Assembly (NCBI GenBank): GCA_947164605.1 | Contig: CAMUXE010000006.1 | Coordinates: forward strand, 1 to 64,000 | Direction of reading: 5' to 3' | Length of the DNA stretch: 64,000 bases | Source: an uncultured Lachnospiraceae bacterium | GTDB lineage: Bacteria; Bacillota; Clostridia; Lachnospirales; Lachnospiraceae | In this document: in pieces, positions 34,121 to 43,800 of the stretch | How positions within the stretch are numbered: the first letter of the stretch is position 1 | How the letters are laid out: each line of letters opens with the position of its first letter | Program-made: the position numbers and the translations under genes | The notes under the pieces: generated by a model | Databases searched by the model: none | Told to the model about the DNA's origin: nothing | What the model saw: the letters and a program-made list of their open reading frames with translations, nothing else

Positions 34121-35603
34121 TAATCCCCTTTGCCTTCAACTTATCTACTGCATCCATGATGAGTTCAGCCTCTTCCATATGATGCTTAACGCCTTTAATT
34201 TCCTGATAGTTCTCATGGCCCTTACCTGCAAGAATGATAATATCGCCTTCCTTGGCATTTTCTATAGCGTAGAGAACTGCGTCAGCTCTGTCAGGAATCT
34301 CAATATAGTTCTTGCTTGTTTTCTCAATTCCAACTTTAATATCTTTTATAATATCGAGTGGGTCTTCAAATCTTGGATTATCGCTTGTGATGATTGTAAA
34401 ATCAGAAAGCTGGCCTGAGACCTCGCCCATCTCAAATCTTCTCTCACGCGACCTGTTTCCGCCGCAGCCAAAAATAGTCACTATTCTGCCTGGATTGTAG
34501 TCCCTCAAAGTTTCTAGAATACTCTTTAGGGCTATAGCATTGTGGGCATAGTCAATAATTATTGAGAATCTGTCAGATATATCAACCAGCTCAATTCTAC
34601 CCTTAACCCTCGAATCAGCCAAACCCTTGACAATCATAGAATCCGGTGCGCCCAAATTCTTAGCCACACTGATAGCACAGAGGGCATTGTAAACAGAGAA
34701 TTTACCTGGCATATTAAGTGTCAATCGCTCCTCTATGCAAGAGCAGTCAAAAGTAAGTCCGATTTTACCCTTTGAAGAATAAAGGGCCATGTTGCTGGCC
34801 TTAAAGTCAGCCTCATGCTCAAGACCGTAGGTCTGAATCTGACAGCTAGCCTTCTCTATCATCTTCTTAGAATATGGATCATCAGCGTTAAAGATACCAA
34901 TCTTGCTCTGTCTGAAGAGCATGGCCTTGCACTCCATATATTCCTCAAAGCTTTCGTGCTCGTTTGGTCCTATGTGATCAGGGCTCAGATTGGTAAATAT
35001 TGCATAGTCAAAGATAATGCCCGCTGTCCTGTCAAGTTTCAGAGCCTGACTCGAAACCTCCATAACTACAGTCTTTATGCCTGCATCAAGCATTTTCCTA
35101 AATGTTTCATGCAGGGTGTAGGATTCAGGTGTAGTATTTTGGGACTGGGTGTGAACGTCACCGATAATCGTCTCAATGGTACCTATAAGGCCTGTTTTAT
35201 GGCCACAAGCCTCAAGGATTTCCCTAATCATGTAAGTTGTAGTAGTCTTTCCCTTAGTTCCAGTGATACCTATTATGGTCATCTCATCCTGAGGACGGCC
35301 GAAATATTCCTGGGACATATAAGCCAGTGCCAGTCTGCTATTCTTAACCTGAATCAGGCAGGCCTTGTCCTTAATCAATTCAAGATCAAAGCTGGCGCCT
35401 TCCTGTACTACAATTGCACTAACGCCACTCTCTAAGGTAGCTGGAATATAGCTATGGCCGTCGCTCACTGCACCCACAATTGCGACAAATGCTGTGCCTG
35501 GCCCAACCTTCCTCGAATCGGATGTCAGGCTCTTTATTTCAATGTTGGCATCGCCAGCCAAAAGCTCATATTCTACATTTTTTAAAAGTTCTACTAACTT
35601 CAT
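34113..35603 (-). CDS. murE: UDP-MurNAc-tripeptide synthetase, meso-diaminopimelate-adding type
   Basis: Protein of 496 residues. GTKGKTTTTYM P-loop near 115, NTTPES, YAHN and a late TSDNPRFEDP; the DNPR motif binds meso-diaminopimelate in E. coli MurE, so the cell-wall cross-link is expected to be meso-DAP. Adds the third residue to the peptidoglycan stem in the cytoplasm. Upstream gap carries an 18-bp tandem repeat. Confidence 0.95.
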   Translation of the reverse strand: MKLVELLKNVEYELLAGDANIEIKSLTSDSRKVGPGTAFVAIVGAVSDGHSYIPATLESGVSAIVVQEGASFDLELIKDKACLIQVKNSRLALAYMSQEYFGRPQDEMTIIGITGTKGKTTTTYMIREILEACGHKTGLIGTIETIIGDVHTQSQNTTPESYTLHETFRKMLDAGIKTVVMEVSSQALKLDRTAGIIFDYAIFTNLSPDHIGPNEHESFEEYMECKAMLFRQSKIGIFNADDPYSKKMIEKASCQIQTYGLEHEADFKASNMALYSSKGKIGLTFDCSCIEERLTLNMPGKFSVYNALCAISVAKNLGAPDSMIVKGLADSRVKGRIELVDISDRFSIIIDYAHNAIALKSILETLRDYNPGRIVTIFGCGGNRSRERRFEMGEVSGQLSDFTIITSDNPRFEDPLDIIKDIKVGIEKTSKNYIEIPDRADAVLYAIENAKEGDIIILAGKGHENYQEIKGVKHHMEEAELIMDAVDKLKAKGINV

Positions 35604-35642
35604 GATATACCTCTCAATTCAGAAAAGATTTTAACTTTTCCG

Positions 35643-35696
35643 TCTATAACTTATGAAAAGTTTATAACTTATGAAAAGTCTATAACTTATGAAAAG
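35643..35696. repeat. Three tandem copies of an 18-bp unit between fhs and murE
   Basis: T(C/T)TATAACTTATGAAAAG repeats three times in exact register (35643, 35661, 35679), 40 bases upstream of murE and 26 past the fhs stop. It will be in the mRNA if the genes are co-transcribed. Confidence 0.85.
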
Positions 35697-35721
35697 TCTT
35701 TAACTTTCCAATCTTTAAAAT

Positions 35722-37401
35722 TTAGAAAAGACCTGTGATCTTTCCCGTCTTTTCATCCAGGCTTATTCCCTCTGCTGCTGGCTTAGTTGGTAAGCCTGGC
35801 ATTGTAAGTATAGATCCTGTGAGAAGGACTACAAAGCCTGAACCAGAGTTGATATAAGCATCTCTTACATGAAGTGTAAAGTTTTCTGGTCTTCCAAGTT
35901 TTGAAGGATCATCTGAGAGAGAGTACTGAGTCTTTGCTATACATACGCTCAAGTCTGAGTATCCCATCTGCTCTATGTGCTTAATCTCCTTGAGAGCTGC
36001 CGGCTCAAACTCTACTCCGCTAGCTCCATATATCTCACGGGCAACCTTCTCAACCTTGTCTGTGATTGAATCCTCAGATTCATATATGTGGTGGAAGTCT
36101 GCCTTTTCAGTTTCAAGAACCTTAACCACAGCATTTGCCAGGTCAATTGCTCCTTCTCCGCCCTTCTCCCAACAATTGGCGAGTGCGAAGTGAGCCCCCA
36201 TGTCCTTACAGTGCTTCTCTATAAAGGCGTGTTCAGCCTCTGTGTCTGTGTAGAAAGCGTTGAGAGTAACTATAACCGGAAGGCCATACTTCTTAATGCT
36301 CTCAATGTGCTTATCAAGATTTACGATACCCTTTTCAAGAGCCTCAAGATTCTCTTCAGATAAATCCTGCTTTGCAACTCCACCGTTGTACTTAAGGGCT
36401 CTAACTGTGGCAACCAAAACAACTGCATCTGGCTTTAAGCCTGCTGCTCTGCACTTGATGTCAAGGAACTTCTCAGCTCCCAAATCAGCGCCAAATCCAG
36501 CCTCTGTAACTGTTATTTCAGAAAGTTTCATAGCAAGCTTTGTGGCTCTGACTGAGTTACATCCGTGGGCTATATTGGCAAATGGGCCGCCATGTATAAT
36601 TACTGGGTTGTGCTCAAGGGTCTGTAAAAGGTTAGGCTTTATTGCATCCTTGAGGAGGGCAACCATGGCACCTGTAGCCTTTAAATCCTTGGCAAATACT
36701 GGCTCTCCATCCATATTGTAGGCCACAATTATTCTATCTAATCTAGCCTTTAAGTCTTCTAAATCCTCGCAAAGGCATAGAATAGCCATAATTTCAGAAG
36801 CAGCTGTGATTGTGAAATGTTCCTCGCGAATGACTCCGTCAGTCTTTTTGCCCATTCCAACCATAACGTTTCGAAGGGCTCTGTCATTCATATCAAGACA
36901 TCTTTTCCAAACAATTCTCTTACTGTCTATGTTCAAAGGATTTCCATGCATAAGGGAATTGTCGAGCATAGCAGCCAAAAGGTTGTTAGCGCTTGTTATT
37001 GCATGAAAATCACCTGTAAAGTGAAGATTGAGGTCCTCCATAGGTACAACCTGTGAATATCCGCCACCTGCAGCTCCTCCCTTAATTCCAAAACAAGGTC
37101 CTAAGGATGGCTCTCTCAAGGCAGCAACAGTCTTCTTACCAATCTTATTGAGACCCTCTGTGAGTCCTATACTGATTGTTGTCTTACCCTCACCAGCTGG
37201 TGTTGGGTTGATTGCTGTGACAAGAACTAGTTTTGAATCTTTATTATTTGCAAACTTCCTAATGCTTTCTTCAGAAATCTTAGCCTTATATTTTCCATAG
37301 AGCTCAATATCGTCCTCATCAAGCCCAATCTTTTTTGCTACTTCTGTAATCTTTTCAAGCTGAGCTTCCTGTGCAATTTCAATATCACTTTTTGCTGACA
37401 T
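35722..37401 (-). CDS. fhs: Formate-tetrahydrofolate ligase
   Basis: Protein of 559 residues, full length. P-loop [10 protein letters not shown] near 66, [18 protein letters not shown] and [14 protein letters not shown] motifs. Makes 10-formyl-THF from formate and ATP for purine synthesis, fMet-tRNA formylation and acetogenic one-carbon flow; here it neighbours the Fmt substrate user by four genes. No acetyl-CoA synthase genes are in view. Confidence 0.97.
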   Translation of the reverse strand: MSAKSDIEIAQEAQLEKITEVAKKIGLDEDDIELYGKYKAKISEESIRKFANNKDSKLVLVTAINPTPAGEGKTTISIGLTEGLNKIGKKTVAALREPSLGPCFGIKGGAAGGGYSQVVPMEDLNLHFTGDFHAITSANNLLAAMLDNSLMHGNPLNIDSKRIVWKRCLDMNDRALRNVMVGMGKKTDGVIREEHFTITAASEIMAILCLCEDLEDLKARLDRIIVAYNMDGEPVFAKDLKATGAMVALLKDAIKPNLLQTLEHNPVIIHGGPFANIAHGCNSVRATKLAMKLSEITVTEAGFGADLGAEKFLDIKCRAAGLKPDAVVLVATVRALKYNGGVAKQDLSEENLEALEKGIVNLDKHIESIKKYGLPVIVTLNAFYTDTEAEHAFIEKHCKDMGAHFALANCWEKGGEGAIDLANAVVKVLETEKADFHHIYESEDSITDKVEKVAREIYGASGVEFEPAALKEIKHIEQMGYSDLSVCIAKTQYSLSDDPSKLGRPENFTLHVRDAYINSGSGFVVLLTGSILTMPGLPTKPAAEGISLDEKTGKITGLF

Positions 37402-37546
37402 ATTTCTCCTTCTAAGAACACTTTAGGTTCATTCCAATCAAAGTTTTTTCTTTTCTCATAATTCTAATGACTGAGGATGAATAGCCTTATCAAGGGCTTT
37501 TGACCCTCAATAAAGCTTAATTCGTCAATTAATAATCCCATATTAA

Positions 37547-40500
37547 TTACTCATTCATCATATTCTCGTACTGTTCCATTGTAACAAGGACATCCCTCGG
37601 TTTATTGTTGTCCTTCTCAGGACCCACAATCCTTGCCTCGCAGAGCTGATCAACAATTCTGCCCGCTCTGTTATAGCCAACCTTGAGAGCTCTTTGCACC
37701 ATAGATATCGATGCCTTCTTCTTCTTTATCACTAACCTGGCTGCCTGATCAAAGTAGGAATCTCTGTCGTCGTCACTTGCCTTCTCTGCCACAAGTCCAG
37801 CTTTCTCAATCGAGAGCTCTACAGCGTGATTATAGACATCCTCATCAGGATTTTGTGCCTTGAGGAAGTCAACCACTCTTGTGACTTCATCATCAGAGAC
37901 ATAAGCTCCCTGCACCCTGACTGGCTCTGGATAGCCAGAAGGGAAAAAGAGCATATCTCCATGTCCTAAGAGTTTTTCAGCTCCATTCATATCAAGGATA
38001 ATTCTCGAATCGATGCTCGATGACACCGAAAGAGCTATTCTTGAAGGAACATTGGCCTTGATAAGGCCTGTGATAACATTGGCCGAAGGTCTCTGGGTTG
38101 CAATCACAAGGTGCATACCGCAGGCTCTTGCCAACTGGGCAATTCTTACAATCAAATCCTCGATCTCAGATGGAGCCACCATCATAAGATCTGCCAACTC
38201 ATCAATAATTATGACAATCTGTGGCATCTTCTCTATAAGCTTGCCATCTTTAGTAGGCTTACCGGCAACGCGCTTATTAAAGTGATTGATATCTCTGACA
38301 CCAAATCTGGCAAACTTCTGATATCTGTCTGTCATCTCACTGACCGCCCATGTAAGAGCAGCCACTGCCTTCTTTGCATCTGTGACAACAGGTGTGAGCA
38401 GGTGTGGGATTCCGTTGTAGACACTAAGTTCTACCATCTTCGGATCAATCATAATCATCTTTACCTCATCAGGCTTAGCCTTGTAGAGGATAGACATAAT
38501 GATTGTATTGATACATACTGATTTTCCTGAGCCTGTAGCACCGGCAATCAGCAAATGAGGCATTTTAGCTGCATCAGCCACAACTATCTGACCTGCAATA
38601 TCCTCACCGGCTCCAAAAGAGAGAAGTGACTTGCTCTCGGCAAATTCTTTAGATTTCATCATCTCTCTAAAGTAGACAGGTCTTGGGTTCTTATTAGGAA
38701 CCTCTATACCCACTGCAGCTTTACCTGGAATTGGTGCCTGTATAATAATATCACTTGCTGCAAGGTTAAGCTTGATATCATCTGTAAGCGAAACTATCTT
38801 GCTGACCTTAACTCCCATTTCAGGCTGCATCTCGTATCTTGTAACAGTTGGGCCACAGGAATAACCTGTGATATTAACCTTAACTCCAAAGTTTTGAAGT
38901 GTCTGCTGCAGTCTTCTGGCTGTATACTGATGTTCCTCAGTCTGGTCCTTGGTTTTTTCCACAGGATGATTATCCAAAAGATCAATCTTAGGAAGCTGAT
39001 AGGCCACCTTTTTCTTGGCTTTCTGCTCCCTCTCTTTTGCGCTGTAATCGGTCATAAGAGCTGAGCTTGTATCTTCCCCATCAAAATCCGAAGCCAAGCT
39101 TGTATCTTCCTCATCATTATCTGAAGCCAAGCTCCTGTCTTCCCCGTCCAAATCCGAAGCCAAATTTTTATCTTCTTCATCATAATCTGAAGCCAAGCTC
39201 CTATTTTCTTCATCAAAATCAGAGGATGAGCTGTCATAATTAGGCGCTTTATCTTCCTGGTCAGCATTCTCATAAGACTCTTTTTCATCTTGGCTTGTCT
39301 CATATGTATTCAAGTCATCTAAGAAGCTTACAGGCTTAGTCTTTGAGACAAAATAATCCTGACTGCCAGACTTTGGCTTTGCAAAAAGATTGTCATTATC
39401 AGGCTCGTTGCCAACTATGGACAAGACCTGATTGTCGTCATCTTCGAAATCTCCAAATATATCGCCGGATGTCGGTGCCTGGTTGAAATCAAGCTTTTCC
39501 ACCTGGTTTGGATCATATATATCAGTGCTAAACTCATCCTTGATATCTGAACCATCTATCAGGCTTGACAAGTTAATGCTGACCTCCTCAAGATTTTCCG
39601 GCTCTTCAGGAAGCTTGAGATTGTCTGTAACGCCAAGTCGTTTTTTTCTATATTTTTCTTCAAAGGCTTCCTGGCGCTGTTTAAAGATTTCCTCTTTCTT
39701 TTTGAGCTTTTCTAATCTCTGCTCTTCCAGAATTCTAGTCTGCTCTTCAACTTCGCGCTTTCTCGCCTCAGCAAGAAGCTTTTTCTGCTCTAACTGAAGC
39801 TTTCTTGCCTCGTCAATCTTAGCCTTCTCCTCACGGCGCAGGCGCTTCTCCTCAAGCCTTTTCTGTCTGAGTTCCTGTCTTGCACGAAGCAGCTCTTCCT
39901 TGTCTTTATCAAGGTTTAGGCCCTCATCAGCGCCAAGGTCTTCCTGACAGGAAGGCTTGCCGTAAAACTTATTATCATTTCTTCTTTCCTCCAGCTCCTC
40001 ATACATCCTCTGTCTTGATTCCATAGAGTGAGTTCTGTAGGCGTCTATATCGCCCCTGGCTGTGTGAACAGCCTGGCTGCTCTTCTCTCTGATAAAGGCA
40101 AAGCCATCGATAAGAGATCTCTCAGAGATTATAATTGCACAGATAATTGATATAACTGTAAGAAGAACCATTGTTCCAAAGAAGCCGATAGGTGAGAGTA
40201 ACTTTACTATAATTCCACCTATCAATCCGCCTCCTGCACCATATTTGGCGCTCTCAGTAAAGTACATGCCAAGGCTTGCTATGCTTACTTCAGGATCATT
40301 GGTAATCCTTGTCACATAAGCTGTCATCATAGCCATAAGTACTGCTATGGCCGCAATCTTGACCCTTACAACCTCTCTGTTTCTGCGATTGATTGCATAG
40401 TAAACAGTGCAGCCTGCCAAGAGCAGTGGGAATATATATTCAATAATTCCAAAGAGTCCAAAGAAAAGCTTTTTCAGGACATATCCCGCCTTGCCAGCGA

Positions 40501-40771
40501 GTTCAAAATTGCTTAAGAGAAGTATGAAGCTCAAAGCCAAAATCAGGACAAATGCTATCTCTTCGCCTACACTTGGACTGCTTCCTCTCTTTCCTGTCCC
40601 TCTGCTTCTTGCTGTCTTAGCAGGAGCCTTACGGCTAGATGTAGCTGCAGATACCTTTCTAGAGCTTGTCTTAGAACTGCTCGCCTTTGAAGTAGACTTT
40701 TTTCTTGCAGAATTTGTACTTTTGCTGCCGGTCTTGCTATTATTCTTCTTTTTTGCACTACCGTCTGCCAT
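37547..40771 (-). CDS. ftsK: FtsK/SpoIIIE DNA translocase with acidic repeat linker
   Basis: Protein of 1074 residues. Residues 1-65 are low-complexity Lys/Ser/Ala, then four or five membrane helices (80-215), a coiled-coil stretch (about 280-390, RQELRQKRLEEKRLRREEK-like), a long acidic linker, and the motor: GATGSGKSVCIN Walker A, IIDELADLMM, IATQRPSANVITG, and a gamma winged helix at the end for oriented DNA reading. Pumps chromosomes through the division or spore septum. The linker has five tandem 11-residue repeats (DxDxEDxSLAS). Four bases downstream of the ABC-F gene. Confidence 0.95.
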   Translation of the reverse strand: MADGSAKKKNNSKTGSKSTNSARKKSTSKASSSKTSSRKVSAATSSRKAPAKTARSRGTGKRGSSPSVGEEIAFVLILALSFILLLSNFELAGKAGYVLKKLFFGLFGIIEYIFPLLLAGCTVYYAINRRNREVVRVKIAAIAVLMAMMTAYVTRITNDPEVSIASLGMYFTESAKYGAGGGLIGGIIVKLLSPIGFFGTMVLLTVISIICAIIISERSLIDGFAFIREKSSQAVHTARGDIDAYRTHSMESRQRMYEELEERRNDNKFYGKPSCQEDLGADEGLNLDKDKEELLRARQELRQKRLEEKRLRREEKAKIDEARKLQLEQKKLLAEARKREVEEQTRILEEQRLEKLKKKEEIFKQRQEAFEEKYRKKRLGVTDNLKLPEEPENLEEVSINLSSLIDGSDIKDEFSTDIYDPNQVEKLDFNQAPTSGDIFGDFEDDDNQVLSIVGNEPDNDNLFAKPKSGSQDYFVSKTKPVSFLDDLNTYETSQDEKESYENADQEDKAPNYDSSSSDFDEENRSLASDYDEEDKNLASDLDGEDRSLASDNDEEDTSLASDFDGEDTSSALMTDYSAKEREQKAKKKVAYQLPKIDLLDNHPVEKTKDQTEEHQYTARRLQQTLQNFGVKVNITGYSCGPTVTRYEMQPEMGVKVSKIVSLTDDIKLNLAASDIIIQAPIPGKAAVGIEVPNKNPRPVYFREMMKSKEFAESKSLLSFGAGEDIAGQIVVADAAKMPHLLIAGATGSGKSVCINTIIMSILYKAKPDEVKMIMIDPKMVELSVYNGIPHLLTPVVTDAKKAVAALTWAVSEMTDRYQKFARFGVRDINHFNKRVAGKPTKDGKLIEKMPQIVIIIDELADLMMVAPSEIEDLIVRIAQLARACGMHLVIATQRPSANVITGLIKANVPSRIALSVSSSIDSRIILDMNGAEKLLGHGDMLFFPSGYPEPVRVQGAYVSDDEVTRVVDFLKAQNPDEDVYNHAVELSIEKAGLVAEKASDDDRDSYFDQAARLVIKKKKASISMVQRALKVGYNRAGRIVDQLCEARIVGPEKDNNKPRDVLVTMEQYENMMNE
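39057..39221. repeat. Five tandem 33-bp repeats inside ftsK
   Basis: In-frame repeats of 33 bp encode the 11-residue units of the FtsK linker (DFDEENRSLAS and variants). Third-position changes show some drift. Copy number is expected to vary among strains. Confidence 0.85.
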
Positions 40772-40775
40772 TTAA

Positions 40776-42413
40776 TTAATCCTCGTCTTCTGTATTTTCC
40801 TCAGAATATCCCTGACGCTTTCTAGCCATCTCATCGCTCTCAAGATACTCATCATAAGTTGTTATCTTGTCGATAAGCTTTCCGCCAGGAACGATTTCCA
40901 TAATACGATTTGCTGTTGTCTGTATAAACTGATGGTCGTGTGATGTAAAGATTTCTACACCATTGAACTTAATCAAAGCATTGTTGAGAGCTGTGATTGA
41001 TTCCATATCAAGATGGTTAGTTGGATCATCGAAGATAAGTACATTTGAAGCCATAATCATCATCTTAGAGATAAGGCAACGAACCTTCTCACCACCGGAG
41101 AGAACCTTAACCTTCTTTACTCCATCCTCACCAGCGAAAAGCATACGGCCCAAGAAACCTCTTACATATGTTGGATCTGGGTCTGGTGAGAACTGTGTGA
41201 GCCACTCAGCTATATTGAGCTCATTGCTGAACTCCTTTGTGTTGTCCTTAGGGAAGTAAGCCCGGCTTGTTGTAACACCCCACTTAAACTCACCCTCATC
41301 AGGCTCTTCCTCACCTGCAAGAATCTTAAAGAGCATTGTTGTAGCCTTCTCATTGCTTCCAACAAAGGCAATCTTATCATCGTGATTTACGATGAATGAA
41401 ACATTATCAAGTAACTTCTCTCCATCGACTGTCTTTGAAAGGTTCTCTACAACTAGGACATCGTTTCCGATCTCACGCTCTGGTCTGAAATCAATGTAAG
41501 GATATCTTCTGCTTGAAGGCTTGATATCGTCAAGTTCAATCTTTTCAAGAGCTCTCTTTCTTGATGTAGCCTGCTTTGACTTAGAAGCATTGGCCGAGAA
41601 TCTCTGGATGAACTCCTGTAATTCCTTAATCTTTTCTTCCTTCTTCTTGTTAGCTTCCTTCATCTGCTTGATGAGGAGCTGGCTTGACTCATACCAGAAG
41701 TCGTAGTTACCAGCATAGAGCTGAATCTTAGCATAGTCTATATCTGCAATCTGAGTACATACCTTGTTTAAGAAGTAACGGTCATGAGATACCACGATTA
41801 CAGTGTTCTCAAAGTTGATTAAGAACTCCTCAAGCCAAGCGATGGCATCAAGATCCAAGTGGTTTGTAGGCTCATCGAGAAGAAGGATATCCGGATTACC
41901 AAAGAGAGCCTTGGCAAGAAGAACCTTAACCTTATTGCTACCGTCGAGTTCTGCCATCATCTTGTAGTGAAGATCTGGATCTACGCCAAGACCATTGAGC
42001 AACTGAGCAGCATCAGATTCTGCCTCCCAACCATTCATATCGGCAAATTCTGCTTCAAGCATACTAGCCTTGTTGCCATCCTCCTCTGTAAAAGGATCGT
42101 GGGCATATATTTCATCTTTTTCCTTCATGATCTGATAAAGTCTCTCATTACCTCTGATAACTGTATCAAGGACCATGCAATCGTCATATTTAAAGTGATC
42201 CTGCTCGAGGAATGAAATTCTCTGACCAGGTGTAACAGCTACGTCACCCTTGCTAGGCTCAATCTGGCCTGTAAGAATCTTCAAAAATGTTGACTTACCG
42301 GCACCATTTGCACCAATCAAGCCATAGCACTGACCCTCTACGAATTTAATATTTACATCTTCAAACAGCGCTTTCTTACCTACTCTAAGGGTTACGTTGT
42401 TAGCACTTATCAT
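40776..42413 (-). CDS. ykpA: ABC-F family ATPase, YkpA/YbiT subgroup
   Basis: Protein of 545 residues with two ATPase domains and no membrane segment. Domain 1: GANGAGKST, LLLDEPTNHLDLDAIAWLE; domain 2: LSGGEKVRCL, IFDDPTNHLD. Family-typical features include GGS/DGS in place of the first signature and a second P-loop with GSNEKATT in place of GxxGxGKS, both shared with B. subtilis YkpA. A Lys/Arg-rich linker (ANKKKEEKIKELQEF) joins the halves. ABC-F proteins act on ribosomes. GGAGG precedes the ATG. Confidence 0.92.
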   Translation of the reverse strand: MISANNVTLRVGKKALFEDVNIKFVEGQCYGLIGANGAGKSTFLKILTGQIEPSKGDVAVTPGQRISFLEQDHFKYDDCMVLDTVIRGNERLYQIMKEKDEIYAHDPFTEEDGNKASMLEAEFADMNGWEAESDAAQLLNGLGVDPDLHYKMMAELDGSNKVKVLLAKALFGNPDILLLDEPTNHLDLDAIAWLEEFLINFENTVIVVSHDRYFLNKVCTQIADIDYAKIQLYAGNYDFWYESSQLLIKQMKEANKKKEEKIKELQEFIQRFSANASKSKQATSRKRALEKIELDDIKPSSRRYPYIDFRPEREIGNDVLVVENLSKTVDGEKLLDNVSFIVNHDDKIAFVGSNEKATTMLFKILAGEEEPDEGEFKWGVTTSRAYFPKDNTKEFSNELNIAEWLTQFSPDPDPTYVRGFLGRMLFAGEDGVKKVKVLSGGEKVRCLISKMMIMASNVLIFDDPTNHLDMESITALNNALIKFNGVEIFTSHDHQFIQTTANRIMEIVPGGKLIDKITTYDEYLESDEMARKRQGYSEENTEDED

Positions 42414-42518
42414 TATTCAAATCCTCCAATTCTCTTCTAAAAAAATATGCCTTAATAGACATAAACATACAGATTAAATTCTACTATATAATGCAAATAT
42501 TTTCAAGCAAACATAAAA

Positions 42519-42552
42519 GCCCTAAATTGTCCTATTTAGAACAATTTAGAGC
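42519..42552 (-). terminator. Terminator downstream of the TIR-like gene region
   Basis: CTAAATTGT/ACAATTTAG 9-bp stem extended by GC pairs; on the minus strand it is followed by TTTTATGTTTG. It would end transcription from the 43601-42816 gene before the ABC-F gene. Confidence 0.7.
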
Positions 42553-42651
42553 TTATATTTTAAATAAATTTACTGTTTTTTCTTAGACCTTCATTTAATA
42601 TTTTTTCTCTTTGTCGATAAAGATAAAACAGCAAGAAGTCCAAGAGATAAA

Positions 42652-42825
42652 CTAGAGAGGATAAGCCAGACGATATGAGTTATCTGTCACATTATCCTCT
42701 TTTAAGAAATGACACTCGTTAAATACAAAGCCATATTTGCTTGAAGCATTGGTTCTTGGTGATATAAAGCAACCTTCAGAATCCTTTTCTTCTCTTTTAT
42801 TCTTCTCTGCTCTATTTAGGAATGC
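42652..42825 (-). pseudogene. Pectinesterase (CE8) remnant
   Basis: About 57 codons resembling the middle of a carbohydrate esterase family 8 pectinesterase: GCFISPRTNASSKYGFVFNEC matches the GYITAP...YGYVFxxC core, then SYRLAYPL where active enzymes have YLGRPW; a stop follows at once. There is no start region, catalytic Asp pair or remaining barrel. It overlaps the end of the upstream gene in another frame. Suggests a lost pectin-degrading gene. Confidence 0.55.
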
Positions 42826-43601
42826 TCCCTCATATATTCTATCATCCCCTGTGTACAATAGATAAGAGCCGGCAATTCAGACTCATACATAGGCTTCATA
42901 TTGATAAAATGATCAACGATAGTATTAATGCAATATCTAAAGTCCTCAAGACTCATTCTCTTACTCATCCTGATTACTTCTTCCTTCCAATAGCCCGCTG
43001 TAATCTCTGAGGCAATTCTCAGAATATCAATATCATCTTTTGATCTGTAATTAATGTAATTGTTGAGCCAGGCATGGTCCTGTGAAGGCAATCTAAAGCC
43101 CTCCTGAGCTATAACTACAAGCCTGATTGCATCTTTTTTACACAGTCTGCGTATAATGCCCAATTCAGCCAAATTGTCTGCATTGTTAAAATACTCTTCT
43201 GATTCAATTATAATGCAATACTTTTCAGCCTTAATCAGAGCTTCAAGCATAAGAGCTTTCTTATCATACTCATCAAAGCCTCCATTTTCATTCCACTCAT
43301 CAGACTCAACATAGAACCTATTGAGCTCACAATCCCCCTCTTTATCCTTTTGTTCAAATCCGACAACTGCCCCATAAGAGCTCATCTCAGCCACTCTATC
43401 CCTGACCTGAATCCAATCAGGATCTTCCTGCTCTTGCTGAAATCCATATACTTCCCTTGAATACGGCCCATGCTCTAGATTCATATAGGAGTACTCACTC
43501 TTATAGTTCATGATACCTATGCCAAATTCACTCAACCTCTCCCATAAGACATCTGCGATGCTCAAGTCATCACAACTTCCTTCATAATAGCTTAAATACA
43601 T
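42816..43601 (-). CDS. Unknown protein, possibly TIR-like
   Basis: Protein of 261 residues, acidic, no membrane segment. It starts MYLSYYEGS...IADVLWERLSEFGIGIM, resembling the first strand and helix of a TIR domain. The later AEKYCIIIESEEYFNNADNLAELGII could be TIR strand D with the glutamate region. The middle (50-110) does not fit any family I know. It may be an orphan TIR NAD hydrolase or signal protein. Downstream is the pectinesterase remnant, upstream the divergent carbamate kinase. Confidence 0.5.
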   Translation of the reverse strand: MYLSYYEGSCDDLSIADVLWERLSEFGIGIMNYKSEYSYMNLEHGPYSREVYGFQQEQEDPDWIQVRDRVAEMSSYGAVVGFEQKDKEGDCELNRFYVESDEWNENGGFDEYDKKALMLEALIKAEKYCIIIESEEYFNNADNLAELGIIRRLCKKDAIRLVVIAQEGFRLPSQDHAWLNNYINYRSKDDIDILRIASEITAGYWKEEVIRMSKRMSLEDFRYCINTIVDHFINMKPMYESELPALIYCTQGMIEYMREHS

Positions 43602-43727
43602 AATCTCTCCCCCATATTAAATAAACAAGCCCAAGTAAAACATAATAATATTATAAGTATTATTCCTCTCAATATTATTTGGATTCCACAATTTCATCTA
43701 ATCTCGGAATATATTTTTAGCATTTTT

Positions 43728-43756
43728 TTGACTTTTGGGTCTAAAAACTCTATAAT
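43728..43756 (+). promoter_or_regulatory. Sigma-A promoter of carbamate kinase
   Basis: TTGACT, 17 bases, TATAAT, ending 44 bases before the ATG; near-perfect vegetative promoter. Confidence 0.85.
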
Positions 43757-43770
43757 ATCTCTATATTAGT

Positions 43771-43784
43771 GCAACAATTGTTGC
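43771..43784. promoter_or_regulatory. Perfect 14-bp palindrome in the arcC leader
   Basis: GCAACAATTGTTGC starts 15 bases after the -10 box, at about +8 of the transcript and before the ribosome-binding site. Position fits a repressor operator. Confidence 0.45.
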
Positions 43785-43800
43785 CTGGATTGGAGAAATT

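Noticed and set aside
34815..35435. 206-codon frame antisense to murE
   Set aside because: Shadow of a conserved gene; no ribosome-binding site or known domain.
36260..36721. 153-codon frame antisense to fhs
   Set aside because: Lies within the most conserved part of fhs; no signals of its own.
40776..42413. Degenerate second P-loop in the ABC-F protein as a defect
   Set aside because: The same substitution is found in B. subtilis YkpA and other members of the subgroup, so it is a family trait.
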